From Sphingomonas sp. BT-65 (GTDB lineage: Bacteria; Pseudomonadota; Alphaproteobacteria; Sphingomonadales; Sphingomonadaceae), in NCBI RefSeq assembly GCF_026107375.2, contig NZ_JAPCIA010000001.1:1364001-1428000 (forward strand): a DNA stretch of 64,000 nt, written 5' to 3'. The position numbers and the translations under genes were made by a program. Under the pieces are notes generated by a model. It saw only the letters and a program-made list of their open reading frames with translations. It did no database searches and was not told where the DNA came from. Shown piece by piece: positions 30,609 through 41,503 of this stretch; position 1 is the first letter of the stretch, and each line of letters starts with the position of its first letter.

Positions 30609-32210
30609 TCACACGTTCTTGTGGAGATCGCTTTCCTTGAGGAAGAACAGGGTGACGAGCAGCGCCATCGCCACGACGATCCAGGTGTACCACAGCCCCG
30701 AATAGGGATCGCCACTCTTGGCCACCATATATTGGCTGATCAGCGGCAGGAATCCGCCGAAATAGCCCGTGCCGATATGATAGGGGATCGACATCGAGCT
30801 GTAGCGGATGCGTGGCGGGAACAGCTCGGCGAGCAGCGCCGCGACCGGGCCATAGGTCGCCCCCGACAGCGCCGCCAGCGCGACGATCGCGAGCAGGATC
30901 ATCACGATATTGCCCGCACTCGGCACCACCCGGTCGAGATTGTAGCCGGCATCCGCCAGCGCCTGGTCGATATCGGCCGGCTCGGTCGAGATCACCGGCA
31001 CCTCGCCGATCGCGACCGCAGCCGACGGCGTCTCCGCCTTGGTATAGGGGACCCCCTTCTTCGAGAGATAGTCGAGCAGTTGGCCGCACGTGTCCTTCTG
31101 CTTGCTCGCAAAGGGATCGTAGCTGCATTCGGGGCCCGAGACGACCACGGGTGCGCTGCGCGCCGCATCGGCCAGCGCCGGATTGGCGGCATGTCCCATT
31201 ACCCAGAACAACGGGAACAGCATCAGCAGCGTGAAACCATAGCCGAGGACGATCGGCTTCTTGCGCCCGACGCGGTCGGACAGCTTGCCGAACAGGATGA
31301 ACCAGAACAGCCCCGCCGCAGCCCCGCCGCCCGCGAGCAGCTGCGCGGTTACCGTATCGACCCGCATCGTGCCCTGGAGGAAGGACAGGACCGAGAAGGT
31401 CGCGGTGTACCAGATCACGGTCAGGCCCGCGGCGATCCCGAACAGCGCGACGAACAGCCGCCGCAGGTTGCCGGGATAGGTGAAGCTCTCGAGGAACGGG
31501 TTCTTCGCGGTCTCGCCCGCCTCTTTCATCGCGCGGAACACCGGGCTCTCGTTGAGCTTCACCCGCATCCACAGCGAGATGGCGAGCAGCGCGATCGAGA
31601 AGATGAAGGGCAGGCGCCAGCCCCACGCCTCGAAGGTCTCCGGCGTCATGCCGAAGCGGGTGCCAAGCACCACGATCAGGCTCAGCACGAACCCGCCGCC
31701 AACGCTCGCCTGGATGAAGCTGGTGTGATAGCCGGCGCGCCCCTTGGGCGAGTGCTCGGAGACATAGATCGCCGCGCCGCCATATTCACCGCCCAGCGCC
31801 AGTCCCTGCAGGATGCGCAGCCCGATCACGATCGCCGGCGCTGCCGCGCCGATCGCGGCATAGGAGGGCACGAAGCCGACGCCCGCGGTCGCGATGCCCA
31901 TCAGGGTAATCGTGACGAGGAAGGTATATTTGCGGCCGAGCTTGTCGCCGAGATAGCCGAACAGCACCGCACCCAGCGGCCGGAAGCCGAACCCCACGGC
32001 GAACCCCGCCCAGGCATAGAGCGCCTCCATCACCGGATTGCCGGTGGCGAAGAAGGTGCGGCCGATGATGCCCGAGGCGGCGAGCGTGCCGTAGATGAAG
32101 AAATCATACCATTCGAACACGGTGCCGAGCGACGACGCGGTCACCACCTGCCGCATCTCCGCCTTGCTCGGCTCGTGTCCCGGTTGGATATCTTCCGCCA
32201 CGCTCGCCAT
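30609..32210 (-). CDS. MHS-family MFS transporter
   Basis: 533 residues, 12 membrane segments of the metabolite:H+ symporter group. Early signatures are T-V-F-E-W-Y-D-F-F-I-Y-G (31-42), the loop G-Y-L-G-D-K-L-G-R-K, and L-Q-G-L-A-L-G-G-E-Y-G-G. Homologues carry dicarboxylates, citrate or proline betaine. Residues ~340-433 form an extra polar insertion with two Cys between late membrane segments, absent in E. coli KgtP or ShiA. It is upstream of alr on the same strand, so cotranscription is possible. The substrate cannot be read from sequence. Confidence 0.9.
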   Translation of the reverse strand: MASVAEDIQPGHEPSKAEMRQVVTASSLGTVFEWYDFFIYGTLAASGIIGRTFFATGNPVMEALYAWAGFAVGFGFRPLGAVLFGYLGDKLGRKYTFLVTITLMGIATAGVGFVPSYAAIGAAAPAIVIGLRILQGLALGGEYGGAAIYVSEHSPKGRAGYHTSFIQASVGGGFVLSLIVVLGTRFGMTPETFEAWGWRLPFIFSIALLAISLWMRVKLNESPVFRAMKEAGETAKNPFLESFTYPGNLRRLFVALFGIAAGLTVIWYTATFSVLSFLQGTMRVDTVTAQLLAGGGAAAGLFWFILFGKLSDRVGRKKPIVLGYGFTLLMLFPLFWVMGHAANPALADAARSAPVVVSGPECSYDPFASKQKDTCGQLLDYLSKKGVPYTKAETPSAAVAIGEVPVISTEPADIDQALADAGYNLDRVVPSAGNIVMILLAIVALAALSGATYGPVAALLAELFPPRIRYSSMSIPYHIGTGYFGGFLPLISQYMVAKSGDPYSGLWYTWIVVAMALLVTLFFLKESDLHKNV

Positions 32211-32280
32211 TCAGATCCCCCAATCCTGTTCGGGGCAAGGGTTTAGCGGGTTGAGGAGGCGCGGCAAGAGACCTCTAAAG

Positions 32281-32411
32281 TCCTCCCCCGGAGGGGGAGG
32301 GGGACCAGCGAAGCTGGTGGAGGGGTAATCTCCCCACGCGAGCCGGCTACTTTGTTGTGACCTACCCCTCCACCGCCTGCGGCGGTCCCCCCTCCGCCTC
32401 CGGGGGAGGAA
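32281..32411. repeat. REP-like inverted repeat pair (copy A)
   Basis: Two ~48-base units in inverted orientation. The left starts tcctcccccggaggggg and passes through accagcgaagctggtggaggg; the right is nearly its reverse complement and ends cgggggagga. A ~30-base spacer lies between. Each unit itself contains nested palindromes. It resembles copies B (38120) and C (61463) and lies between divergent genes. Confidence 0.85.
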
Positions 32412-32446
32412 TTGGAAAGACTTCTAATCCACTATAGGGGAGCGCG

Positions 32447-34072
32447 ATGCTGCGTCTCTCCGGGCTCTCCCTACCCCTCGATCATCCGGCCGATGCGATC
32501 GCGCCGGCGATCTGCGAGCGGCTGGGTGTCGCGCCCGCCGATCTCGTTTCCTGGACGCTGTTCAAGCGCGGCAACGACGCCCGCCGTCGCAATGCGATCC
32601 AGTTGGTCTACACGCTCGATATCGCGCTGGCGAACGAGGCCGAGGTGCTCGCGCGTCTCGCCGGGGACAAGGACGTGCGACCCACGCCCGACATGGCCTA
32701 TCGCCCGCCCGTCACCGCGCCAGAGGGCTGGTCCGGCAAACGCCCGGTGGTGATCGGCGCAGGGCCCTGCGGCCTGTTCGCCGGGCTGATCCTCGCGCAG
32801 ATGGGCTTCCGCCCGATCATCCTCGATCGCGGCAAGATCGTGCGCGAACGGACCAAAGACACGTGGGACCTGTGGCGCCGCGCCGAGCTCAACCCCGACA
32901 GCAACGTCCAGTTCGGCGAGGGCGGCGCCGGCACCTTCTCCGACGGCAAGCTCTATTGCCGGGTCAAGGATCCTCGCTTCCTCGGCCGCAAGGTACTGGA
33001 GGAGTTCGTCCGCGCCGGCGCGCCCGACGACATCTTGTGGGAGGCGCATCCGCATATCGGCACCTTCCGTCTCGTCACCATGGTCGAGAGCATGCGCCGC
33101 ACGATCGAGGCGCTGGGCGGCGAATATCGCTGGCAGACCCGTGTCGACGATCTCGAACTGGAGCGGCTGCCCGACGGCCGACAGCGCCTGCGCGGCCTCC
33201 ATCTCCACGATGGCAGCTTCCTCGAGGCCGATCACGTCGTGCTGGCGGTCGGCCACAGCGCGCGCCCGACCTTCGAGATGCTCCACCGCCGCGGCGTGCA
33301 TCTCGATGCCAAGCCGTTCTCGATCGGCGTGCGCATCGAGCACCCGCAGAGCTGGGTCGATCAGGCACGCTACGGCAAATGCGCGGGCCATCCCGATCTC
33401 GGCGCAGCCGCCTATAGCCTCGCACACCACGCGTCTAACGAGCGCACCGTCTACAGCTTCTGCATGTGCCCGGGCGGGCGGGTGGTCGCCGCGACCAGCG
33501 AGGAAGGCCGCGTCGTCACAAACGGCATGAGCCAGTACTCGCGCGCCGAGTTCAATGCCAACTCCGGCCTCGTTGTCGGCATCGATCCCGCGCGGGACTA
33601 TCCCGACGGGCCGCTCGCCGGCATCGCACTTCAGCGTCATTGGGAGAGCCTGGCGTTCGAGGCGGGCGGCGGCAATTACCACGCCCCGGGCCAGCGCGTC
33701 GGCGATTTCCTCGCCGCCCGCCCCTCCACTGCGCTCGGCGAAGTCACCCCGAGCTACAAGCCCGGCGTGACGATGACTGACCTGTCGCGCTGCCTCCCCG
33801 CCTTCGCGGTCGAGGCGATCCGCGAGGCGCTGCCCGTGTTCGGCCGCCAGATCGCGCGCTACGATCATCCCGACGCGGTCATGACCGGGGTCGAAACGCG
33901 CACCTCCTCCCCCGTCCGCATCACCCGCGGCAAGGATTTCCAGAGCCTCAACGTCGAACGGCTGTTCCCCGCGGGCGAAGGCGCAGGCTATGCCGGCGGC
34001 ATCCTCTCGGCCGCGATCGACGGGATCAAGGTCGCCGAAGCGGTGGCGGCGAGCATCGCCGCCAGGCGCTAG
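32447..34072 (+). CDS. FAD-dependent dehydrogenase of the COG2509 family
   Basis: 541 residues. The dinucleotide motif V-V-I-G-A-G-P-C-G-L-F-A-G-L lies near residues 100-113, followed by the family pattern Q-F-G-E-G-G-A-G-T-F-S-D-G-K-L and, later, V-Y-S-F-C-M-C-P-G-G, Y-A-G-G-I-L-S-A-A-I-D-G. The first ~95 residues form the small domain with L-F-K-R-x-x-D-A-R-R. These proteins are widespread uncharacterised flavoproteins, and the reaction is unknown. ATG 32447 is the natural start. It is convergent with the antiporter gene. Confidence 0.9.
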   Translation: MLRLSGLSLPLDHPADAIAPAICERLGVAPADLVSWTLFKRGNDARRRNAIQLVYTLDIALANEAEVLARLAGDKDVRPTPDMAYRPPVTAPEGWSGKRPVVIGAGPCGLFAGLILAQMGFRPIILDRGKIVRERTKDTWDLWRRAELNPDSNVQFGEGGAGTFSDGKLYCRVKDPRFLGRKVLEEFVRAGAPDDILWEAHPHIGTFRLVTMVESMRRTIEALGGEYRWQTRVDDLELERLPDGRQRLRGLHLHDGSFLEADHVVLAVGHSARPTFEMLHRRGVHLDAKPFSIGVRIEHPQSWVDQARYGKCAGHPDLGAAAYSLAHHASNERTVYSFCMCPGGRVVAATSEEGRVVTNGMSQYSRAEFNANSGLVVGIDPARDYPDGPLAGIALQRHWESLAFEAGGGNYHAPGQRVGDFLAARPSTALGEVTPSYKPGVTMTDLSRCLPAFAVEAIREALPVFGRQIARYDHPDAVMTGVETRTSSPVRITRGKDFQSLNVERLFPAGEGAGYAGGILSAAIDGIKVAEAVAASIAARR

Positions 34073-34078
34073 GCAGGA

Positions 34079-35389
34079 TCAGACCGAAGCGGGCTTCGCC
34101 TCGGTCGCCGGGGCGCCGTCCTGATCCGCCCCCAGCTCGCCCAGCGACCCCTCGGCGCGCGCCTTGCGGCCATAGACCAGCTCGAACAGCGGCGAGGCCA
34201 TCAGCGTGGTGACAATCGCCATCAGCACCAGGATCGAGAACAGCGCCGGGGTGATGATCCCGCGCTGCAGCCCGATGTTGATGATGATCAGCTCCATCAG
34301 CCCACGCGCGTTCATCAGCGCGCCGATCGCCATCGCGGTCGGGTTGTCCTGTCCGGTCAGCCGCGCTGCGCCCCAGCAGGCGACGCCCTTGGCGGCGATC
34401 GACGCGACCAGGATGCCGCCCGCGATCAGGAACATCGAGGGGTCGGCGAGCAGCGACATCTGGGTGTTGAGGCCCGAGAAGGTGAAGAAGATCGGCAGCA
34501 GCATCACCACCGTCACCGGCTCGAGCACGCGCCGCACCTCGGTCGCGAACACGCCGCGCGGCATCACCGTGCCGAGCAGGAAGCCGCCGAACACGGCGTG
34601 CAGGCCCGCCCAGTCCATGCCCAGCGCCGCCGCCGCGAACAGGATCAGCGTGACGCCCAGCAGCGACTGCGAGACCTTGCCCTCACGCTCCGCGATGCGC
34701 CCGAGCGGCGCCAGCAGGCGCGGGCCGGCGAACAGGATGAACAGCGCGAGCAGCCCGCCGCCGACGATCGCCTTGATCGCCACCACGGGCCCGGCACCGA
34801 GGCTGGCGAGCACGACCGCGAGCACGGTCCACGCCGCGGCGTCGTCGATCGCGCCGGCCGACAGCGACAGCGTGCCCAGCCGAGTCCCGCTCAGGCCCCG
34901 TTCGTGGATGATGCGCGCGAGCATTGGGAAGGCGGTGATCGCGATCGCCGCACCCATGAACAGAGTCGCCTGGAACTGGCCCACGCCCGCGGTGAACAGC
35001 CCGCCATTGGCGAGCAGCAGCGGCGCGATCAGCACCGCGATCAGGAACGGCGCGGCCATCCCCGCGATCGAGACCGATGCGGCGCTCTTGGCGTTGGCGC
35101 GGAACTCGTCGCCGCGGAACTGCAGCCCGACCAGGAACATGTATAGGCCCACACCGAGCTGAGCGAGGACGTAGAGCAATGTGCGGCTGTCCTTGGGGAA
35201 CAGCACCTGCTGGATTTCAGGGAAGAGCAGCCCGAACAGCGACGGACCGAGAATCACGCCTGCGATCATCTCGCCGACCACTTGCGGCTGACCAAGCCAT
35301 TTCCGCGCGGCCCAGCCGACAGTGCGTGCTGCCGCGATGATGATCGCGAGCTGCGCGAAGAAATAAATGCTTAGTTCGGCTGGCGCCAT
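34079..35389 (-). CDS. Kef-type cation:proton antiporter
   Basis: I take ATG 35389 (436 aa), with AGGAG just upstream; the frame is open to 35443. About 12 membrane segments of the CPA2 Na+/H+ exchanger domain are present. A-R-K-W-L-G-Q-P-Q-V-V-G-E-M-I-A-G appears in the first helices, and the conserved S-A-G-A-I-D-D-A-A-A-W motif has the two Asp used in ion exchange. No C-terminal TrkA-N domain is present, only a ~30-residue tail. The likely role is K+ or Na+ efflux and pH balance. A LacI-type palindrome lies about 100 bases upstream. Confidence 0.9.
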   Translation of the reverse strand: MAPAELSIYFFAQLAIIIAAARTVGWAARKWLGQPQVVGEMIAGVILGPSLFGLLFPEIQQVLFPKDSRTLLYVLAQLGVGLYMFLVGLQFRGDEFRANAKSAASVSIAGMAAPFLIAVLIAPLLLANGGLFTAGVGQFQATLFMGAAIAITAFPMLARIIHERGLSGTRLGTLSLSAGAIDDAAAWTVLAVVLASLGAGPVVAIKAIVGGGLLALFILFAGPRLLAPLGRIAEREGKVSQSLLGVTLILFAAAALGMDWAGLHAVFGGFLLGTVMPRGVFATEVRRVLEPVTVVMLLPIFFTFSGLNTQMSLLADPSMFLIAGGILVASIAAKGVACWGAARLTGQDNPTAMAIGALMNARGLMELIIINIGLQRGIITPALFSILVLMAIVTTLMASPLFELVYGRKARAEGSLGELGADQDGAPATEAKPASV

Positions 35390-35487
35390 TGAACTCTCCT
35401 CCCCTGAACCGGGCTCTGTCGGACCCGTAGGGCCCCGTCCCATGTCAACGTTATCATCGAGGACCGGTCAGGGCAATCCGAAGAATA

Positions 35488-35497
35488 TTAGCGCTAA
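35488..35497. promoter_or_regulatory. TTAGCGCTAA palindrome, LacI-type operator candidate
   Basis: The perfect 10-base palindrome TTAGCGCTAA sits in a wider, partly symmetrical ATGTTAGCGCTAATAT on the minus strand. This core is like operators of LacI-family repressors in alphaproteobacteria, such as the Caulobacter xylose operator. It is about 99 bases before the antiporter start and just beyond the metH stop. No LacI gene is nearby. Confidence 0.45.
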
Positions 35498-35504
35498 CAT
35501 CGAT

Positions 35505-38108
<2,604 letters not shown>

Positions 38109-38119
38109 CTTGTCTCTCT

Positions 38120-38253
38120 AATTCCTCCCCCGGAGGGGGAGAGGGACCAGCCGCAGGCTGGTGGAGGGGTAGTTGCAGCAAACGAACCGACCTGCTTGTG
38201 GAGAGCTCCCTCCATCGGCTTCGCGGTCCCCCTCCCCCTCCGGGGGAGGAATT
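38120..38253. repeat. REP-like inverted repeat pair (copy B)
   Basis: It begins aattcctcccccggagggg, passes through accagccgcaggctggtggaggg, and ends with the near reverse complement ctccgggggaggaatt. The spacer is ~40 bases. It is the same family as copy A at 32281 and lies inside the methionine operon, between the two metH parts. Confidence 0.85.
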
Positions 38254-38258
38254 TCAGA

Positions 38259-39305
38259 TCACGCCGCCATCGTGAACGGCTCGATCCCCGCCAGCCGCGT
38301 ACGCACCGCCGGCGTCGGAATGGCGCGCGGCGGCAAATCCTTCACTGCCTCGGCGATCGCGCGGATATGCTCGGGGGTCGAGCCGCAGCAACCGCCGAGC
38401 ACGTTGACCTGGCCCTGGTCGGCCCATTCCTTGACCAGCCCCGCCGTTGTCGCAGGCGCCTCGTCATAGGCGCCCAACTCGTTGGGCAGGCCAGCATTGG
38501 GATAGACCATGATCAACGCGTCGCAGAGGCCCGACAGCGTCTTCACATGCGGCCGCAGCTGCTCCGCGCCGAACGAGCAGTTGAGCCCGATCGTCACCGG
38601 CCGTGCATGGCGCACCGCGTGCCAGAACGCTTCGACTGTGTGGCCCGACAGGTTCCGCCCCGACAGGTCGGTCAGCGTCATCGACAGCATGATCGGCAGG
38701 TCGCGGCCCAGCGCCTCGCCCGCCTCGATCGCCGCCATGATCCCGGCCTTGGCGTTGAGCGTGTCGAACACCGTCTCGATCAGCACGAAATCGATCCCGC
38801 CCTCGACCAGCGCGTCGATCTGCTCGCGATAGACGTCCTTCAAATGATCGAAGTCGATCTCGCGATAGCCGGGATCGTTGACGTCGGGCGAGAGCGACAG
38901 CGTCTTGTTGGTCGGCCCCAGTGCGCCCGCGACGAAGCGCGGGCGCCCGTCCTTCGCCTCGAACTCGTCGGCGATGGCGCGCGCCAGCTTCGCGCTCTCA
39001 TAGTTGATCGCATGCACCAGATGCTCGGCGCCGTAATCGGCCTGGCTGATCCGGTTGGCCGAGAAGGTGTTGGTCTCGGCGATGTCCGCCCCGGCCTCGA
39101 AATAGGCGCGGTGGATCGACGCCGGCACCTCGGGCTTGGTCAGCGCGAGGATGTCGTTGTTACCCTTCTGATCGTGGCTGAGGCCAAGATCGCCGGCATA
39201 AGCCGCCTCGTCGAGCTTCCAGTTCTGGATCTCGGTGCCGAACGCGCCGTCGGTGATCAGGATGCGCTTGGCGGCTTCGGCCAGCAGTTTTTCACGTGCA
39301 GTCAT
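38259..39305 (-). CDS. metH: methionine synthase, homocysteine-binding part (split MetH)
   Basis: 348 residues forming the N-terminal zinc module of MetH as a separate protein. The start has D-G-A-F-G-T-E-I-Q near 19-27. The zinc cysteines are Cys243 (N-C-S-F-G) and Cys306/Cys307 (G-G-C-C-G-S). It binds and activates homocysteine and must act with the cobalamin protein encoded just downstream. ATG 39305 lies 13 bases after the metF stop, so the genes are cotranscribed. Confidence 0.95.
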   Translation of the reverse strand: MTAREKLLAEAAKRILITDGAFGTEIQNWKLDEAAYAGDLGLSHDQKGNNDILALTKPEVPASIHRAYFEAGADIAETNTFSANRISQADYGAEHLVHAINYESAKLARAIADEFEAKDGRPRFVAGALGPTNKTLSLSPDVNDPGYREIDFDHLKDVYREQIDALVEGGIDFVLIETVFDTLNAKAGIMAAIEAGEALGRDLPIMLSMTLTDLSGRNLSGHTVEAFWHAVRHARPVTIGLNCSFGAEQLRPHVKTLSGLCDALIMVYPNAGLPNELGAYDEAPATTAGLVKEWADQGQVNVLGGCCGSTPEHIRAIAEAVKDLPPRAIPTPAVRTRLAGIEPFTMAA

Positions 39306-39318
39306 CGTCGTTCCTAAA

Positions 39319-40236
39319 TCACGCTGCAGCCACGCCCGCCGCGTCCTTGGGCCGCACGCCCAGCAGGTGGCAGATCGCGTAACTCAGTTCCGCGCGGTTG
39401 AGCGTGTAGAAGTGGAACTGGCGCACCCCCCCGGCATAGAGCTTGCGGCACAGCTCGGCGGCCAGCGTCGCCGCGACCAATTGCCGCGCCGCCGGATGCT
39501 CGTCCAGTCCCTCGAACAGCCGCGCCATCCATGCCGGCACCGCGGTGCCGCACATCGCCGACATGCGCACGACGCTGGCATAGTTCATCACCGGCATGAT
39601 GCCCGGCACGATCTCGGCATCGATCCCCGCTACCGCTGCATCGTCGCGAAAGCGCAGGAAGGTCTCGGGCTCGAAGAAGAACTGCGTGATCGCGCGGTTG
39701 GCGCCGGCGTCGATCTTGCGCTTGAGATTATCGAGATCGTGCGCCGCATCGGGCGAATCCGGATGGCATTCGGGATAGGCCGCGACCGAGATCTCGAACG
39801 GGTGCAGCCTGCGCAGTCCGGCGACCAGGTCCGCAGCATTCTCATAGCCGCCGACCGGCGAGGTGAACTTCGCCCCCGCCGTCGGCGGATCGCCGCGCAG
39901 CGCGACGATGTGGCGCACGCCCGCCGCCCAATATTCCTCGGCGACCGCGTCGATCTCCTCACGGGTCGCCTCGACGCAGGTGAGGTGCGCGGCGGCCGCG
40001 ATCGGCGTCTCGCGCGCGATGCGGGCGACGGTGTTGTGGGTGCGCTCGCGCGTCGTGCCGCCCGCGCCATAGGTCACGCTCACGAAGCGCGGCCCTAGCG
40101 GCGAGAGCGTCTGGATCGACTCCCACAGCGTCTCCTCCATCTTCTCCGTCTTGGGCGGGAAGAATTCGAACGACACGTCGATATCGCCCGCCACATCCGC
40201 AAACAGCGGCGCTCCCGGGTCCAAACGCAAACTCAT
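39319..40236 (-). CDS. metF: 5,10-methylenetetrahydrofolate reductase
   Basis: 305 residues, standard for MetF, an FAD enzyme reducing methylene-THF to 5-methyl-THF for MetH. Recognisable parts are F-E-F-F-P-P-K-T near 24-31, V-T-Y-G-A-G-G, the H-L-T-C segment near 82-85 and A-L-R-G-D-P-P. Its ATG overlaps the stop of the upstream regulator gene (40233-40236, ATGA type), indicating translational coupling. It is the second gene of the methionine operon. Confidence 0.96.
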   Translation of the reverse strand: MSLRLDPGAPLFADVAGDIDVSFEFFPPKTEKMEETLWESIQTLSPLGPRFVSVTYGAGGTTRERTHNTVARIARETPIAAAAHLTCVEATREEIDAVAEEYWAAGVRHIVALRGDPPTAGAKFTSPVGGYENAADLVAGLRRLHPFEISVAAYPECHPDSPDAAHDLDNLKRKIDAGANRAITQFFFEPETFLRFRDDAAVAGIDAEIVPGIMPVMNYASVVRMSAMCGTAVPAWMARLFEGLDEHPAARQLVAATLAAELCRKLYAGGVRQFHFYTLNRAELSYAICHLLGVRPKDAAGVAAA

Positions 40237-41207
40237 GCTGCCTTCACTTTCTCATAAGAGGCTGGCCCAAGAGCCTGGCCCGCCTTTCGCGCCAGCCACA
40301 ATTTCACCGTCAGTTCGCCGCCCTCGAGCGTCTCGGTCATGACCGGCGCGAGATCGGCGGCGTCGAACCAGCCGAGCATCTGCTCATCCGAGAAGCCGAG
40401 CCGCACATGCCCCTCGCGCTGACGCAATTCCTCGCGGTCATGCGGCGCGAAGTCCGCGATCAGCAGCCGCCCGCCGTCGCCCAGCACGCGCGCCGCCTCG
40501 CGGATTGCCGCGCCCGGCTGCTGCGCAAAGTGCAGCACATGGTGCAGGATCGCGGCATCCGCCTCATCGTCCACCATCGGCAGGGCATAGAGGTCGGCCT
40601 GGCGCAGCTCGGCATTGACCAACCCCTGGCCCGAGAGCTTGGCGCGCGCAAGCCGCAGCATCTCCGAGCTGCGGTCGATGCCCAGCGCGCTCTTCGCCCG
40701 CGGCGCGAACAGCTCGAGCATCCGGCCGGTGCCGGTGCCGATATCGATCAGCCGCTCGATCGGGAGCTCGCCCAGCGCCACGGCCATGGCCGCCTCGACC
40801 TGCTCCTCGGCGACATGCAGCGAGCGGATCGCGTCCCATTCGCCGGCATGCGCCTCGAACCACTCCTCGGCCGCCGCGGCGCGATCCGCGCGCACCGCCG
40901 CCAGCCGTGCGCTGTCCGCCACCGCCCAATGATCGGCGTCCTCCGCCGACCAGGCGTCGAGCGCGTCGAGGACCGGTGCGACGCGCGCATCGGCGCCAAG
41001 CGCGACGAACACCCAGCTTCCTTCCTTGCGCCGCTCGGCCAGCCCGGCGTCGCACAATATCTTCACATGGCGCGAGACGCGCGGCTGGCTCTGCCCCAGC
41101 ACCTGCGCCAGCTCGCCCACGCTCAGCTCCATCGAGCGCAGCAGCGCAAGGATGCGCAGCCGGGTCGAGTCCGCGAGGGCGCGGAAGATTTCGAGCGCGA
41201 TCTTCAT
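40233..41207 (-). CDS. ArsR-family regulator fused to a methyltransferase-type domain (SahR-like)
   Basis: 324 residues. Residues 1-90 form an ArsR winged helix (A-L-A-D-S-T-R-L-R-I-L-A-L-L, then G-Q-S-Q-P-R-V-S-R-H-V-K-I-L). No metal-binding Cys pair is visible. Residues ~150-310 are a class I SAM-binding fold with I-D-I-G-T-G-T-G-R-M and G-I-D-R-S-S-E-M-L. This layout matches SahR, a known sensor of S-adenosylhomocysteine that represses methionine-cycle genes. Being first in the operon and having a perfect palindrome just upstream of its ATG both support this. Direct enzymatic methylation is an alternative. Confidence 0.88.
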   Translation of the reverse strand: MKIALEIFRALADSTRLRILALLRSMELSVGELAQVLGQSQPRVSRHVKILCDAGLAERRKEGSWVFVALGADARVAPVLDALDAWSAEDADHWAVADSARLAAVRADRAAAAEEWFEAHAGEWDAIRSLHVAEEQVEAAMAVALGELPIERLIDIGTGTGRMLELFAPRAKSALGIDRSSEMLRLARAKLSGQGLVNAELRQADLYALPMVDDEADAAILHHVLHFAQQPGAAIREAARVLGDGGRLLIADFAPHDREELRQREGHVRLGFSDEQMLGWFDAADLAPVMTETLEGGELTVKLWLARKAGQALGPASYEKVKAA

Positions 41208-41216
41208 GGGGTTAGA

Positions 41217-41238
41217 GATATAAAGATATCTTTATATC
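41217..41238. promoter_or_regulatory. 22-base perfect palindrome, operator of the methionine operon
   Basis: GATATAAAGAT is followed directly by its reverse complement ATCTTTATATC, centred 20 bases before the start of the ArsR-type regulator. The AT-rich symmetrical form fits ArsR-family operators and stands out strongly in this GC-rich sequence. Position and symmetry suggest autoregulation of the regulator-metF-metH operon. Confidence 0.8.
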
Positions 41239-41350
41239 AGGTCAACGGCGAGAACGTCCGGATGCGGCATCGACGATTGCCCGCAACCCGTTAAGCTACT
41301 CGCGCGAACGCATATATCGCGATTCGCAGATTTGGGAGGGGAAGGATTTC

Positions 41351-41488
41351 ATGACCACGCGCAAGAATGACCCGCCCCCACCCACCGCCGTGAATCCGCC
41401 GAAGCCGTCCGCCAGGGGCAAGCTGGACCATCCGGCGCCCGAACCGGAACCTCAGGACAATGTGGCGAAAGGGCGGAAGGGCGGCTGA
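41351..41488 (+). CDS. small Pro- and Lys-rich protein
   Basis: A 45-codon frame with ATG 41351 and a strong ribosome site (GGGAGGGGAAGG about 8 bases upstream). The peptide is Pro-rich with basic ends, starts M-T-T-R-K-N-D-P and finishes K-G-R-K-G-G. It has no membrane segment and is probably disordered. The strong ribosome site and its position in an otherwise open gap make it a likely real gene. The function is unknown. Confidence 0.6.
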   Translation: MTTRKNDPPPPTAVNPPKPSARGKLDHPAPEPEPQDNVAKGRKGG

Positions 41489-41503
41489 CTCTGCCGACCC
41501 GGC

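Noticed and set aside
41208..41350. SAM riboswitch before the methionine operon
   Set aside because: The leader is short and dominated by one perfect palindrome placed like a protein operator; no riboswitch core is recognisable.
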